Shown here: piece by piece, positions 7,984 to 16,190 of the stretch
How the letters are laid out: each line of letters starts with the position of its first letter
How positions within the stretch are numbered: position 1 is the first letter of the stretch
Origin: Paracoccus thiocyanatus
GTDB lineage: Bacteria > Pseudomonadota > Alphaproteobacteria > Rhodobacterales > Rhodobacteraceae
Direction of reading: 5' to 3'
DNA: 64,000 nt
NCBI RefSeq assembly: GCF_900156255.1
Contig: NZ_FTMK01000016.1
Location: forward strand, 20,522-84,521
Program-made: the position numbers and the translations under genes
Notes under the pieces: model-generated
The model's database searches: none
What the model was told of the DNA's origin: nothing
What the model saw: only the letters and a program-made list of their open reading frames with translations

Positions 7984-8755
7984 ATGACCCCTGACGCATC
8001 GACCTGGCGTTCTTCGGCGCAATACGACCATCTGGATGAACTGACCGCATCCGATCTGGCCTGGGAATGGCTGCGCCGCAACGATGATTATGACGCAGAT
8101 TTTGAAGCCTCGATTGCCGACCATGGAGACCCCCAGCCGCTGACCGAACGGATCCGGCAGCGCTGGGGGTTGCGATTTCCCCGTCGATCCGCTGATCCCG
8201 CCGCCCGATGCGCCAGTTTTCTGGCTTCCGGCCGAGGACACAAGTGTCGTGGTGCTGACCGAGGCCCCTTCGGGTCTCGGCGACAGCATTGATGACGCTC
8301 CGCCGACCTGGCGCCTCGACTTCTCGGTCAAGAACCCCGGTATGGAGTTCCGATTCCCGCTCGGCAACGGGCAGCATCTGCAGGTTCTCGACGGCGCCCT
8401 CAAGGGCGATGCGATCGCGGTCGCCGTCGTCCCTCTCAGTCTCGCCGGTTTCGACCGGATCGAAGCCGTTCAACGCTTCCTTTCCGCCCTGCATGGACGC
8501 GCGATTCCCCCGGATACGCGCCTGACACGCCAGCAAAGGGAGCGACTCCGACGGATGCTGCGGGCTTTCGATGGCCATCGGGCCGGCACCACGCAGCAGG
8601 AGATCGCGCGTGTCCTCCTGAACACCGGCCGTCTCGACCGGGACGAATGGCAGGCATCCTCCGCCCGTCATGCCATCAAGGCACTCCTGCGTGACGCCCG
8701 TTCCATGGTCGCCGGCGGTTATCGGAAACTCCTTCGTCATCGCCGCCCACGATAG
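7984..8755 (+). CDS. FseA-like excision activator, DUF6499 + DUF2285, encoded in two frames
   Basis: Frame 1 from ATG 7984 (GGGAGG upstream) encodes a DUF6499 domain: W-R-S-S-A-Q-Y-D-H-L, L-A-W-E-W-L-R-R-N-D-D-Y. In that frame the family sequence ends near 8181 and a stop comes at 8290. The DUF2285 half continues in frame 2, with no start before the homology begins, through W-R-L-D-F and L-L-N-T-G-R to A-G-G-Y-R-K-L-L-R and a stop at 8755. The frames meet at TTT-CCC-C (8176-8182). A +1 slip there gives a continuous product of about 256 residues. FseA of ICEMlSym-R7A is known to be made from two ORFs by programmed +1 frameshifting and to activate rdfS. A chance frameshift mutation is the alternative. 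Confidence 0.78.
8176..8182 (+). other. Candidate +1 ribosomal frameshift site
   Basis: The heptamer TTTCCCC is read TTT-CCC-C in frame 1. Pro-tRNA on CCC, or Phe-tRNA on TTT, could slip +1 and keep pairing, moving into the frame that encodes DUF2285. It lies exactly where frame-1 homology ends and frame-2 homology starts. Confidence 0.6.
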
Positions 8756-8756
8756 C

Positions 8757-9074
8757 GCGGGTTTGCGCCGGCAACAGCCACTTCGTTGCGCCCGTCGCGG
8801 GCGCGTGGCTCTTCGGTGCCACGCTGCTATACAAGATCAACTCCAGCACCAATGCGCGTATGCGCGGGCGGCTGGTGCTGAACGGATCGACCGAAATCCG
8901 AGATCAAAGGGCGAGATTTCAGGGGCGCACGCCTCCGAGGCGACGGCGCTCTGGCTGCAGACCATGGCGCCGCTCGCGCAGGGCGACACCGTCGAGTTGC
9001 AGGGCACCTTTCGCGCGGCGGATGGGTATTTCGCGGCCGATCACACGTCGTTCTGGGGCTGCAAGGTCGGTTGA
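8757..9074 (+). pseudogene. Phage DUF2793-type tail protein, C-terminal remnant with frameshift
   Basis: From about 8758 one frame reads N-S-H-F-V-A-P-V-A-G-A-W-L-F-G-A-T and on to L-V-L-N-G-S-T-E-I-R. After about 8908 the sequence continues in another frame: S-K-G-E-I-S-G-A, then A-L-W-L-Q-T-M, A-Q-G-D-T-V-E-L-Q and a terminal S-F-W-G-C-K-V-G before TGA 9072-9074. Together these resemble the C-terminal domain of DUF2793 proteins from alphaproteobacterial phages. The N-terminal part and a start codon are absent. It marks the left edge of the cargo and suggests a phage-carrying stretch was once joined here. Family call moderately sure, decay clear. Confidence 0.6.
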
Positions 9075-9239
9075 GCGGCGGAAGGGAGAAGTGATGACAC
9101 CACCCGTTCCGATCAGGGCTTTGTCCGCATGCCGGACGCCGAGTTCGAGGCGATCCTGACGCGCACGGCGGAAGAAGGCGCAAAACGCGCACTGGCGGAT
9201 ATCGGCCTCGACGGCGAAGAGGCCGCGCCGCCGGATTAA
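9075..9239 (+). pseudogene. Short phage-like fragment (DUF6127-type), 3' part
   Basis: In one frame, ending at TAA 9237-9239, the sequence reads D-Q-G-F-V-R-M-P, E-F-E-A-I-L, then E-E-G-A-K-R-A-L-A-D-I-G-L-D-G-E. This resembles the small DUF6127 proteins that often follow DUF2793 genes in phages. The only nearby ATG (9093) is in a different frame, and the product is much shorter than the family. Probably a decayed passenger of the neighbouring phage remnant. Confidence 0.4.
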
Positions 9240-9266
9240 GCGGCGATGGCCGACAATGCCCCGCAG

Positions 9267-9716
9267 TCAGACGGAGGGGCGGCTGCCTGGCAGGGGTGCC
9301 CTCGCGGGTGCCGGCCGATGCTCCGGGGCCGCTTGCTCGAAGTCGCAGAGGATCGGGCAGTCGGGCCGGTGGTCGCCCGCGCAGGCGTCCGCCAGCGTCG
9401 TGAGCGTGGTGACCATGTCCTCCATCTCGGCGATCCGATGCCGCAGCTCCTCGATGTGCTGAAGAGCGACGCGCTTGACATCGCCGCTCTGCCGGCTGCC
9501 GTCACGCCAGAGGTTCAGGAGCTTCTGGATCTCGGGCACCGAGAAGCCCAGATCGCGCGCGCGACGGATGAAGCGCAGCATGTGGACGTCGGTGTCCGAA
9601 TAGTCGCGATAGCCCGATTGGGTCCGGTTGGCGGGAGGGATGAGGCCGGTCTGTTCGTAGTAGCGGATCATCTTGGCGGAGACTCCCGAGGCGTGGGCTG
9701 CTTGTCCGATGTTCAT
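9267..9716 (-). CDS. cueR: Copper-responsive MerR-family regulator
   Basis: A 149-residue protein starting at 9716 behind AAGGAG. A MerR winged helix opens the protein (N-I-G-Q-A-A, K-M-I-R-Y-Y-E-Q-T-G-L-I, G-Y-R-D-Y). A dimerisation helix follows, and then the metal loop with Cys112 and Cys120 in C-A-G-D-H-R-P-D-C-P-I. Both cysteines sit at the positions of the Cu(I) ligands of E. coli CueR. It should activate promoters with 19-bp spacers when bound to Cu(I). Three such promoters are visible in this window. It follows copA on the same strand with a 155-bp gap, so it may be co-transcribed with copA and rise with it. Confidence 0.92.
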   Translation of the reverse strand: MNIGQAAHASGVSAKMIRYYEQTGLIPPANRTQSGYRDYSDTDVHMLRFIRRARDLGFSVPEIQKLLNLWRDGSRQSGDVKRVALQHIEELRHRIAEMEDMVTTLTTLADACAGDHRPDCPILCDFEQAAPEHRPAPARAPLPGSRPSV

Positions 9717-9871
9717 GGGTGGCTCCTTTGGTTGGTGGTGAAGATGAGCGGAACGGCCGCTGGCGGAAAGATGACGTCGTGCGTGACGTGCGTGATATTG
9801 GTCATGACGGTCTTCCAGGCTAGGGGAATGACCGGGACGCACTCTGGCGCCCCGGTCGGCGCGGGTGGCGA

Positions 9872-12433
9872 TCACTCGGCAGGTGCAAGCCGGCCGGACA
9901 TGGCGGGGCTGGCGGTCGCTGGGGCCGTCGGATCGGTCCCCATCGGCGGCGTGAAGCGGCGCAGGCGGAGCGCGTTGCCGAGCACGAAGACCGAGGACAG
10001 CGCCATCGCCCCGGCGGCGAAGACCGGCGACAGCAGAACCCCGTAGGCCGGGTAGAGCACGCCCGCCGCGACCGGGATCAGCGCGGTGTTGTAGGCGAAG
10101 GCCCAGAACAGGTTCTGCCGGATATTGCCGATCGTCGCGCGCGACAACGCGATGGCGTTGGGCACGCCCTTGAGGCTGCCCGACATCAGCACCACGTCGG
10201 CGGCCTCGATCGCCACATCCGTTCCGGTGCCGATGGCAAGGCCCACATCCGCCTCGGCCAGCGCCGGGGCGTCGTTGATGCCGTCACCGACATAGGCCAG
10301 CGTCCCATGACTGGTCTTGAGACGGCGCACGGCCTCGACCTTGCCTTCGGGCAGCACCTCGGCCACGACCTCGTCGATGCCTAGCCGCCGGGCGATGGCT
10401 TCGGCCGTGCGGCGGTTGTCGCCGGTGATCATCGCAACCTTCAGGCCGAGGTCGTGCAACGCCGCGATCGCGGCCGGCGTCGTCTCCTTGATCGGGTCGG
10501 CCACGGCGATGATCGCCGCCAGCTTGCCGTCGATCGCGGCGTAGAGGGGCGACTTGCCCTCGTTGCCGAGACGCTCGGCGATCTTGGCGAAACCGGCCAC
10601 GTCATGGCCAAGCTCGGCCATGTAGCGGTCTGCGCCGATCTCGACGGGCTTGCCGCCGGCCACGGCCCTGACGCCGAACCCTGTCACCGACTCGAAGTTC
10701 GAGACGGCGGGCAGCGTAAGGCCTTCCCCGGCGGCCGCGTCCACGATCGCACGGGCGATCGGGTGCTCCGACTTCTCCTCGACCGCGGCGACGAGGCTCA
10801 GGACCTCGGCCCGCTCGAACCCGGCGGCCAGTTCCAGATCGGTCAGCGCGGGGGCGCCTTCCGTCAGCGTGCCGGTCTTGTCCACCGCCACGACCCTGGC
10901 ATCCTTCAGCAGCTGGAGCGCTTCGCCCTTGCGGAACAGCACGCCCATCTCGGCGCCGCGCCCGGTGCCCACCATGATCGAGGTCGGCGTGGCGAGGCCC
11001 ATCGCACAGGGGCAGGCGATGATCAGGACCGCGACGGCGTTCACCAGCGCGAAGGTCAGCGCCGGGTCGGGACCGAAGAAGAACCAGATGCCGAAGGTCA
11101 GCGCCGCCACCGCCATGACGGCCGGGACGAACCACATGGTGACGCGGTCCACCAGCGCCTGGATTGGCAGTTTCGTGCCCTGCGCCTCCTCGACCAGGCG
11201 GATGATCTGCGCCAGCACCGTGTCCCCGCCGACCGCACTGGCGCGAAAGGCGAAGGCGCCTTTCTGGTTCACGGTGCCGCCGGTCACGGCAGCGCCCGCC
11301 TGCTTCTGGACGGGGATGGGCTCGCCGGTGATCATCGATTCATCCACCCAGCTCTCGCCCTCGACCACCTCGCCGTCCACGGGGACGCGCTCGCCCGGAC
11401 GGACCTCGACGAGATCGCCGGGAGCCACGTTGGCCACCGCGATGTCCTCGACGCGGCCGCCCCGGCGCACGCGCGCGGTCTTGGGCTGCAGGCCAACAAG
11501 GCGGGTGATCGCCTCGGAGGTGCGGCCCTTGGCGCGCGCCTCGAGATAGCGGCCGAGCAGGATCAGCGTCACGATAACGGCTGCCGCCTCGTAATAGACG
11601 TTGACGGTGCCCGCCGGCAGCAGGCCGGGGGCGAAGGTGGCGACAAGTGAATAACCGAAAGCCGCCAGCGTGCCGACCGCGACAAGGCTGTTCATGTCAG
11701 GCGCGCCACGGAACAGGGCGGGAAGGCCCTTCTGGTAGAAGCGGATGCCGGGGATGGCGAGGACCAGCAGCGTCAGCGCGAACTGGATATACCAACTGGC
11801 CTGCATGCCGATGGTGCCCGCGACGAGGTCATGGACGGCGGGAATGAGGTGGCTGCCCATCTCGAGGACGAAGACCGGCAGGGTCAGCGCCGCCGCCAGG
11901 ATCAGGTCGCGCCGCAGCGTCTCGCGCTCGGCCTCCTTGCGGGCGTTGGCCTGCGCCTCATCGGCCCCGCCGCCGTCGATCAGCCGCGCCTCGTAGCCGG
12001 TTTCGGTGATGGCCCGCAGCAACGCGCCGGCATCGGCCGGGCCCGTGACGGTCGCGCGCTCGGTGGCGAGGTTGACGGTCGCCGAAGCAACGCCGGGCAC
12101 CGCCTGCAGCGCCCTTTCGACCCGGCCCACGCAAGAGGCGCAGGTCATCCCCTCGATGGCGATCTCGACCGCACCCTGGGGCTTGGGCACGTCATAGCCC
12201 GCGCTTTCCACCGCACCCACCAGCGCGGCACGCTCGACCGGCGCGCTGAGACGGATGTCGGCGCGCTCGGTGGCCAGGTTGACATTTGCCGAGGCGACGC
12301 CGGGCACGGCCCGCAGCGCCTTCTCGACCCGGCCCACGCATGAGGCACAGGTCATGCCCTCGATGGACAGGCTGATCGGGGGCAGATTGATGCTGCCGGC
12401 TCCGGGCTCGCGATCTCGCGCTGGGGCGGTCAT
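9872..12433 (-). CDS. copA: Cu(I)-exporting P1B-type ATPase with two HMA domains
   Basis: An 853-residue inner-membrane pump exporting Cu(I) from the cytoplasm. Two heavy-metal-associated domains come first, each with G-M-T-C-A-S-C (Cys29/32 and Cys98/101). They are close copies of each other in protein and DNA. Next come the membrane helices, the T-G-E-P actuator motif, the C-P-C metal-binding helix followed by A-M-G-L-A-T-P, the D-K-T-G-T-L-T phosphorylation site, an H-P-like nucleotide-binding segment and [11 protein letters not shown] with this layout defines the Cu+/Ag+ subgroup. Transcription should start at the leftward CueR promoter near 12474-12505. The cueR gene lies downstream. Confidence 0.95.
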   Translation of the reverse strand: MTAPARDREPGAGSINLPPISLSIEGMTCASCVGRVEKALRAVPGVASANVNLATERADIRLSAPVERAALVGAVESAGYDVPKPQGAVEIAIEGMTCASCVGRVERALQAVPGVASATVNLATERATVTGPADAGALLRAITETGYEARLIDGGGADEAQANARKEAERETLRRDLILAAALTLPVFVLEMGSHLIPAVHDLVAGTIGMQASWYIQFALTLLVLAIPGIRFYQKGLPALFRGAPDMNSLVAVGTLAAFGYSLVATFAPGLLPAGTVNVYYEAAAVIVTLILLGRYLEARAKGRTSEAITRLVGLQPKTARVRRGGRVEDIAVANVAPGDLVEVRPGERVPVDGEVVEGESWVDESMITGEPIPVQKQAGAAVTGGTVNQKGAFAFRASAVGGDTVLAQIIRLVEEAQGTKLPIQALVDRVTMWFVPAVMAVAALTFGIWFFFGPDPALTFALVNAVAVLIIACPCAMGLATPTSIMVGTGRGAEMGVLFRKGEALQLLKDARVVAVDKTGTLTEGAPALTDLELAAGFERAEVLSLVAAVEEKSEHPIARAIVDAAAGEGLTLPAVSNFESVTGFGVRAVAGGKPVEIGADRYMAELGHDVAGFAKIAERLGNEGKSPLYAAIDGKLAAIIAVADPIKETTPAAIAALHDLGLKVAMITGDNRRTAEAIARRLGIDEVVAEVLPEGKVEAVRRLKTSHGTLAYVGDGINDAPALAEADVGLAIGTGTDVAIEAADVVLMSGSLKGVPNAIALSRATIGNIRQNLFWAFAYNTALIPVAAGVLYPAYGVLLSPVFAAGAMALSSVFVLGNALRLRRFTPPMGTDPTAPATASPAMSGRLAPAE

Positions 12434-12473
12434 GAAGGGGGTCTCCTTGAAGCTATTCCATCATCCGCCAAGG

Positions 12474-12505
12474 GAGATAAGGGTTCCCATCGCTGGAAGG
12501 TCAAG
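12474..12505 (-). promoter_or_regulatory. CueR-type promoter for copA
   Basis: On the minus strand, TTGACC (12504-12499) and TATCTC (12479-12474) are separated by exactly 19 bases, the unusual spacing of MerR-activated promoters. A TTCCA...TGGGAA dyad sits in the spacer. It is nearly identical to the opposing promoter at 12530-12561. Confidence 0.8.
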
Positions 12506-12529
12506 ACCTGTCAGGATCGATTCTTTCCT

Positions 12530-12561
12530 CTTGACCTTCCAACGATGGGAAACCCTATCTC
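12530..12561 (+). promoter_or_regulatory. CueR-type promoter for the chaperone gene
   Basis: TTGACC (12531-12536), a 19-base spacer holding TTCCAACGATGGGAA, then TATCTC (12556-12561). It drives the rightward copZ-like gene starting at 12594. It mirrors the copA promoter, and only about 24 bases separate the two boxes. Confidence 0.8.
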
Positions 12562-12593
12562 ACCTTGCATGAGACGAACCACAGGAGGCACTC

Positions 12594-12800
12594 ATGCAGT
12601 TCCACATTGAAAATATGACCTGCGGCGGCTGCGCGTGCGGCGTGACCAGGGCGATTCACACGGTTGATCCCGCAGCGAACGTCGAGGCCGATCCCCCGAA
12701 GCGCAAGGTCGTCGTCACCTCCGGGCAGCCCCGCGCCGCCTTCGAGGCCGCGCTGGCCGAGGCGGGCTTTCCCGTCGCGCCGGTGGGGACGGTCGCCTGA
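12594..12800 (+). CDS. copZ: CopZ-like copper chaperone (HMA domain)
   Basis: A 68-residue cytoplasmic HMA protein with a ferredoxin-like fold. The metal loop M-T-C-G-G-C-A-C supplies Cys10 and Cys13, with an extra Cys15. The C-terminal [12 protein letters not shown] matches small HMA chaperones. It should carry Cu(I) to the HMA domains of CopA or to CueR. It starts behind AGGAGG under its own CueR promoter, divergent from copA. Its stop overlaps the start of the DUF305 gene (TGATG), so the chaperone and the exported DUF305 protein are made together. Confidence 0.85.
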   Translation: MQFHIENMTCGGCACGVTRAIHTVDPAANVEADPPKRKVVVTSGQPRAAFEAALAEAGFPVAPVGTVA

Positions 12801-13204
12801 TGAACAAGCTGTCCGTTCTGTTCATGGCGACCGCGCTTGCCGCCGCGGGCGGACTGGCCGTTGCGCAATCGCAGATCGTGGATGAAGGCGTTACGATCAC
12901 GGATCGTTCGGACATGGGTCATGGCGCGCATGGTGCGGCTGCCTCCGACAGCCCGGCAGTTCAGGCCTACATGGCCGCAAACGACCGCATGCATGCCGGG
13001 ATGGCCGTCGAGTTCAGTGGCGACGCCGACGTGGATTTCATGCGCAGCATGATCCCGCACCATCAGGGCGCCATCGACATGGCGCGCGTCGTGTTGGGAC
13101 ACGGCGAGGACCCGCAGATCCGTGCCCTCGCCGAAGACGTGATCGCGGCGCAGGAGGGCGAGATCGCCATGATGCGCGAGTGGCTGGCCGCCCGCGGTCA
13201 GTAA
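12800..13204 (+). CDS. DUF305 family (CopM-like) periplasmic copper protein
   Basis: A 134-residue protein with a Sec signal peptide of about 22 residues (positively charged start, hydrophobic stretch, A-V-A-Q cleavage region). The DUF305 ferritin-like four-helix core contains [15 protein letters not shown] and a second-half [11 protein letters not shown]. The many His and Met residues fit copper binding. The CopM protein of cyanobacteria is the studied relative; it binds Cu in the periplasm. Translationally coupled to the chaperone gene, so probably CueR-controlled. A terminator follows. Confidence 0.85.
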   Translation: MNKLSVLFMATALAAAGGLAVAQSQIVDEGVTITDRSDMGHGAHGAAASDSPAVQAYMAANDRMHAGMAVEFSGDADVDFMRSMIPHHQGAIDMARVVLGHGEDPQIRALAEDVIAAQEGEIAMMREWLAARGQ

Positions 13205-13231
13205 CAGGCTCGCGCCCCCCAAGGGATAGCG

Positions 13232-13265
13232 AGGGCCCGCCAATGAGACGGCGGGCCCTATTGTT
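13232..13265 (+). terminator. Rho-independent terminator after the DUF305 gene
   Basis: AGGGCCCGCC (13232-13241) and GGCGGGCCCT (13250-13259) form a perfect 10-bp stem, followed by the T-containing ATTGTTC. It ends the copZ-DUF305 unit. Confidence 0.75.
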
Positions 13266-13300
13266 CTGACCGACCGCGGCTCGGTGCCTGGCCGGTAGCT

Positions 13301-13324
13301 GGCGCCGGAGCGAACTCCGGCGCC
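13301..13324 (-). terminator. Strong hairpin at the end of the leftward DUF305-YVTN gene
   Basis: GGCGCCGGAG (13301-13310) and CTCCGGCGCC (13315-13324) form a perfect 10-bp stem with a CGAA loop, starting seven bases beyond the leftward stop codon. There is no T tract on the minus strand, so termination strength is uncertain. It could also protect the mRNA end. Confidence 0.5.
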
Positions 13325-13330
13325 GATCGC

Positions 13331-14878
13331 TCAGCGCGCCGGGCCGCCGTAGACGATGCCGTTCGGGCGATCGCCAACCGGCACTGTCTTGACCACTTCC
13401 TGGCTCCCCACGTCGATGATCGACACGGTATCGTCGGCGATGTTGGTCACGAACACATAGACCCCGTCCGCCGATGCCGATACTCCATGGGCGCCGCGGC
13501 CGGTGGTGATGGTCTTCACCACCTGACCGATTGCGGTGTCGATCACGGATACGGTGTCGTTCGGCTCGGCCTCGGTGCCCTGATTGGCGACATAGACGAA
13601 TTTCCCATCCTGCGTCGCGATGAGCTGGATCGGGTTCGGCCCGACGTCGATCCTGTTCGTCACCTCGCGGGTTGAAGTGTCGATCACGGCGACGCGGTTC
13701 TCGTCGCGCAGCGAGACATAGACCTGATCGCCCGAGGGCGTGAACCCGACCTGAACCGGCGCGGTCCCGATCGGAATGCGCGCGACCTCGGACAGCGCCT
13801 GGGTGTCGATGACGGACACGGACCCGTCCTCGACATTGGCCACGTAAAGCTGGGTCTCATCCGGGCTGAGCCGTAGGCCGTGCGGATAGTCCCCCGTCGC
13901 GATACGCCCGATGACTTCGGCCCGTGCGAGATCGACGACCGCGATCTCGTCTCCGCCGGCCAAGGAGACATAGGCGCGCCCCTGCCGGTCAGCGACCACA
14001 TGGGCCGGGTGCGAGCCTACCGCGACGGTCGCCTTGGGCGCCGAGATGTTCTGCGGATCGAGAATGACCAACAGACCCTCGGCCGCACCGTCCCCGCCGT
14101 GCCCATGCCCGTCCGACCCGTGATCCCCTTCGACGGCAGGATCGCCAACGGCCAACAGCAGCTTGCCGTCAGGCGTCAGGTCGACGTTGTGGGGCGCGAT
14201 CGGGATCAAAACCGTGTCGACCGCTCCGGTGGCGAGATTGATGGCGCTGATGGAATTGCCGCCTTCATTGGCGGACCAGACAGTCCCGCCGGTCTGACCA
14301 AAGGGCGCAGGTGCCTCGCCGGCCTTCGCCTCCAGCCATGCCTGCATTTCGGCGATCTCGCCTTCCTGCACCGCGATGATCTGCTCCGCCCACTCCCTTG
14401 TCTTCGGGTCGTCGCCATACTGCAGGACGATCCGGGCCATATCGATCGCGCCCTGATGATGCGGGATCATGCCCCGGACGAAGGCGACATCCGGATCGTC
14501 GGCCATGACGCCGTCCATCATCGGTCCGTGCATTTCATTCATCGATTCGACGTAGGCCCGGGTGAAATCCGGAAGGCTTTCGTTAACCGGGGCCGCCCCG
14601 GCGTTCGGCGCGCCCATCATCCCCTGCATCATCCCACCCTGCATCATCTGGCGCATCGCGCCCATGCATTCCGGGGTCATGGCCTGGCACTGCTCGGGCA
14701 TCATCCCTTGCATGCCGGGCATCTGGCCTGAAGGCGGCGTTGGCGCGGGCGCCTGCTCCGCCTGTGCGGGCGGGGTTCCCGGGTGATGGGTGTCATGTCC
14801 GGCCTGCGCGAGAGCAGCGCCTGGCAGGCCTGCCAGCAGGCTGACAGTAAGGGCGATTACGATTGCTGTTCGGTTCAT
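13331..14878 (-). CDS. DUF305 domain fused to a YVTN beta-propeller, exported
   Basis: A 515-residue protein with a clear signal peptide (residues 1-25, ending A-L-A-Q-A). Residues about 26-95 are rich in Met, His, Pro and Gln (G-M-Q-G-M-M, M-M-Q-G-G-M-M). Residues about 105-195 are a DUF305 domain with [12 protein letters not shown]. The remainder, from about 205, is a seven-bladed YVTN/YncE-type propeller with repeated D-P-S-V-S-V-I-D-like units, such as V-S-V-I-D-T and V-S-I-I-D-V. A His/Gly/Asp-rich insert (G-H-G-H-G-G-D-G) lies in an early blade. The combination suggests a periplasmic copper binder with an electron-transfer or scaffold propeller. No haem motif is present. Confidence 0.85.
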   Translation of the reverse strand: MNRTAIVIALTVSLLAGLPGAALAQAGHDTHHPGTPPAQAEQAPAPTPPSGQMPGMQGMMPEQCQAMTPECMGAMRQMMQGGMMQGMMGAPNAGAAPVNESLPDFTRAYVESMNEMHGPMMDGVMADDPDVAFVRGMIPHHQGAIDMARIVLQYGDDPKTREWAEQIIAVQEGEIAEMQAWLEAKAGEAPAPFGQTGGTVWSANEGGNSISAINLATGAVDTVLIPIAPHNVDLTPDGKLLLAVGDPAVEGDHGSDGHGHGGDGAAEGLLVILDPQNISAPKATVAVGSHPAHVVADRQGRAYVSLAGGDEIAVVDLARAEVIGRIATGDYPHGLRLSPDETQLYVANVEDGSVSVIDTQALSEVARIPIGTAPVQVGFTPSGDQVYVSLRDENRVAVIDTSTREVTNRIDVGPNPIQLIATQDGKFVYVANQGTEAEPNDTVSVIDTAIGQVVKTITTGRGAHGVSASADGVYVFVTNIADDTVSIIDVGSQEVVKTVPVGDRPNGIVYGGPAR

Positions 14879-15009
14879 TGGATTTCATCCTCTGGTTCCG
14901 GAGCACCGGCCCGGATTTGCGGGCGCGGCTCTCCATCCTGTTCGTTTGTCTTTCGGGTTTGCGCGGAGCGGCCGGAGACGTCTCTCGTCCTCGCGGCGAT
15001 CCCTGCGCA

Positions 15010-15420
15010 TCACGCAGCGATGAGACGTGGCGGCTTCAGGATGCCTTCGGGTGATCGGTCGTGCGGATCAGTGCGCACAACCGTGAAAACCTCACCGTTC
15101 ACGGACGGGCCGAACGTCGGCGGCGCGACGAGAACCGCGGCGGCCAGACAGATCTGGCAGCAGTCCGCCGGACCCTGGCCACTGTCCTCGTTCAGGCAGC
15201 CTGCCGATTGATCTGCGCCATGCTCGTCCGGCAGGTGAGGCTGGGCGCAGTGGCTTGCCGTGGCGGCGACCTGCTGCTGGTGGATGGCGTGTCCGGCGGG
15301 GCCGGCATGTACCGGGACCTGCAGAACCAGGGCGCCGATGGCAAGCAGCAGGATGCAAACCGCAAACTGGCGCAATCGACCGCATCTCACCCGGAAGGCA
15401 GCTCGCACCCGCCCGGTCAT
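15010..15420 (-). CDS. Small exported Cys-containing protein, DUF2946-like
   Basis: A 136-residue protein starting at 15420. One hydrophobic segment at about residues 19-39 is a signal peptide or anchor. The mature part has several Cys residues (H-C-A-Q-P, G-C-L, D-C-C-Q-I-C) and ends with a P-P-R-L segment. It resembles DUF2946 proteins, which cluster with copper and cobalt genes in Proteobacteria and have no known function. It comes just before the DUF305-propeller gene on the same strand (131-bp gap). The protein at 21309 has the same plan. A periplasmic metal-binding role is a guess. Confidence 0.6.
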   Translation of the reverse strand: MTGRVRAAFRVRCGRLRQFAVCILLLAIGALVLQVPVHAGPAGHAIHQQQVAATASHCAQPHLPDEHGADQSAGCLNEDSGQGPADCCQICLAAAVLVAPPTFGPSVNGEVFTVVRTDPHDRSPEGILKPPRLIAA

Positions 15421-15584
15421 GCGCCACTTTCCTTCCCGGCGGCACGCCGGGCCAGTGCGATGTCGCGTTCACGTCTCCCGCCACCCGACGCCGCGAGACC
15501 GCCCCGCTGACGGAGGCAAGCCGCCTCGGCCAGGTGCTGTTTCGGATCATTCGCAAGTCGGGCGATCATGTCGGCAGCCCCGTG

Positions 15585-16070
15585 TCAGATTTCCCGTGGA
15601 CCGAGAAAGCGCCCGAAGCTCCGGACGGTCGGGCCGAACAGGAACGCTTCATAGGGCTCGGGATCGACGCCCGGAAAATCCATGCCGGGCGAGCCGGCCG
15701 GCATGCCGGGAACGGCCAGCCCCGTCGCGTCAGGCCGCTCGGCCAGAAGGCGGCGGATGGCTGCGGCAGGCACATGGCCCTCGACCACGTAGCCGCCCAC
15801 CTCGGCGGTGTGGCAGGAGGCCAGTTCGGCCGGGACGCCGAGCCGCTGCTTGAGGCTGTCCATATCGGAGGATTCTACCACCTTCACCGGGAAGCCTGCG
15901 GCCTCGATATGCGCGACCCAGCCATCGCAGCAGCCGCAGGATGGATCCTTGCTGACGCTCACCAGCGGCAGCGCTTCGGCATGTCCCCGCCTTGGCATGG
16001 ACATCAGCAGGGGCAGCGCGCCGGCAGCGGCCAGAACGGTGCGCCGGCTGATGGGGTGATCGTTTCTCAT
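15585..16070 (-). CDS. DUF411 family exported metal-binding protein
   Basis: A 161-residue protein when started at 16070, where GAGG lies about eight bases upstream; an in-frame ATG at 16088 has a weaker site. The N-terminus has a twin-arginine pattern (S-R-R-T-V-L-A-A-A-G). The DUF411 core follows: K-D-P-S-C-G-C-C-D-G-W, then A-S-C-H-T-A-E-V-G-G-Y-V-V-E-G-H-V-P, and P-G-M-P-A-G-S-P-G-M. Members are common in copper and silver resistance clusters and are thought to bind metal through the C-G-C-C motif. It follows the second P-type ATPase on the same strand and is probably co-expressed with it. Confidence 0.85.
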   Translation of the reverse strand: MRNDHPISRRTVLAAAGALPLLMSMPRRGHAEALPLVSVSKDPSCGCCDGWVAHIEAAGFPVKVVESSDMDSLKQRLGVPAELASCHTAEVGGYVVEGHVPAAAIRRLLAERPDATGLAVPGMPAGSPGMDFPGVDPEPYEAFLFGPTVRSFGRFLGPREI

Positions 16071-16190
16071 CGTCAAACCTCGTTTCATGGATTCATTATC
16101 TCGCCGTCACGGTCCGGGCGCGACGCACGAAGGGGTGAGCAGGTGCTTGCATGCTGCGGCATGGTGCCGGCAGAGGCGCGCCAGCGGGCA

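Noticed and set aside
10454..11650. Long open frame antisense to copA (398 codons)
   Set aside because: It is a shadow of the high-GC copA gene. The product is low-complexity, Arg/Gly/His/Asp rich and matches nothing, whereas the copA strand has every P-type ATPase motif.
12040..12365. Direct repeat of about 90 bases
   Set aside because: It is the internal duplication of the HMA domain in copA, a normal feature of two-HMA copper ATPases, not a mobile repeat.
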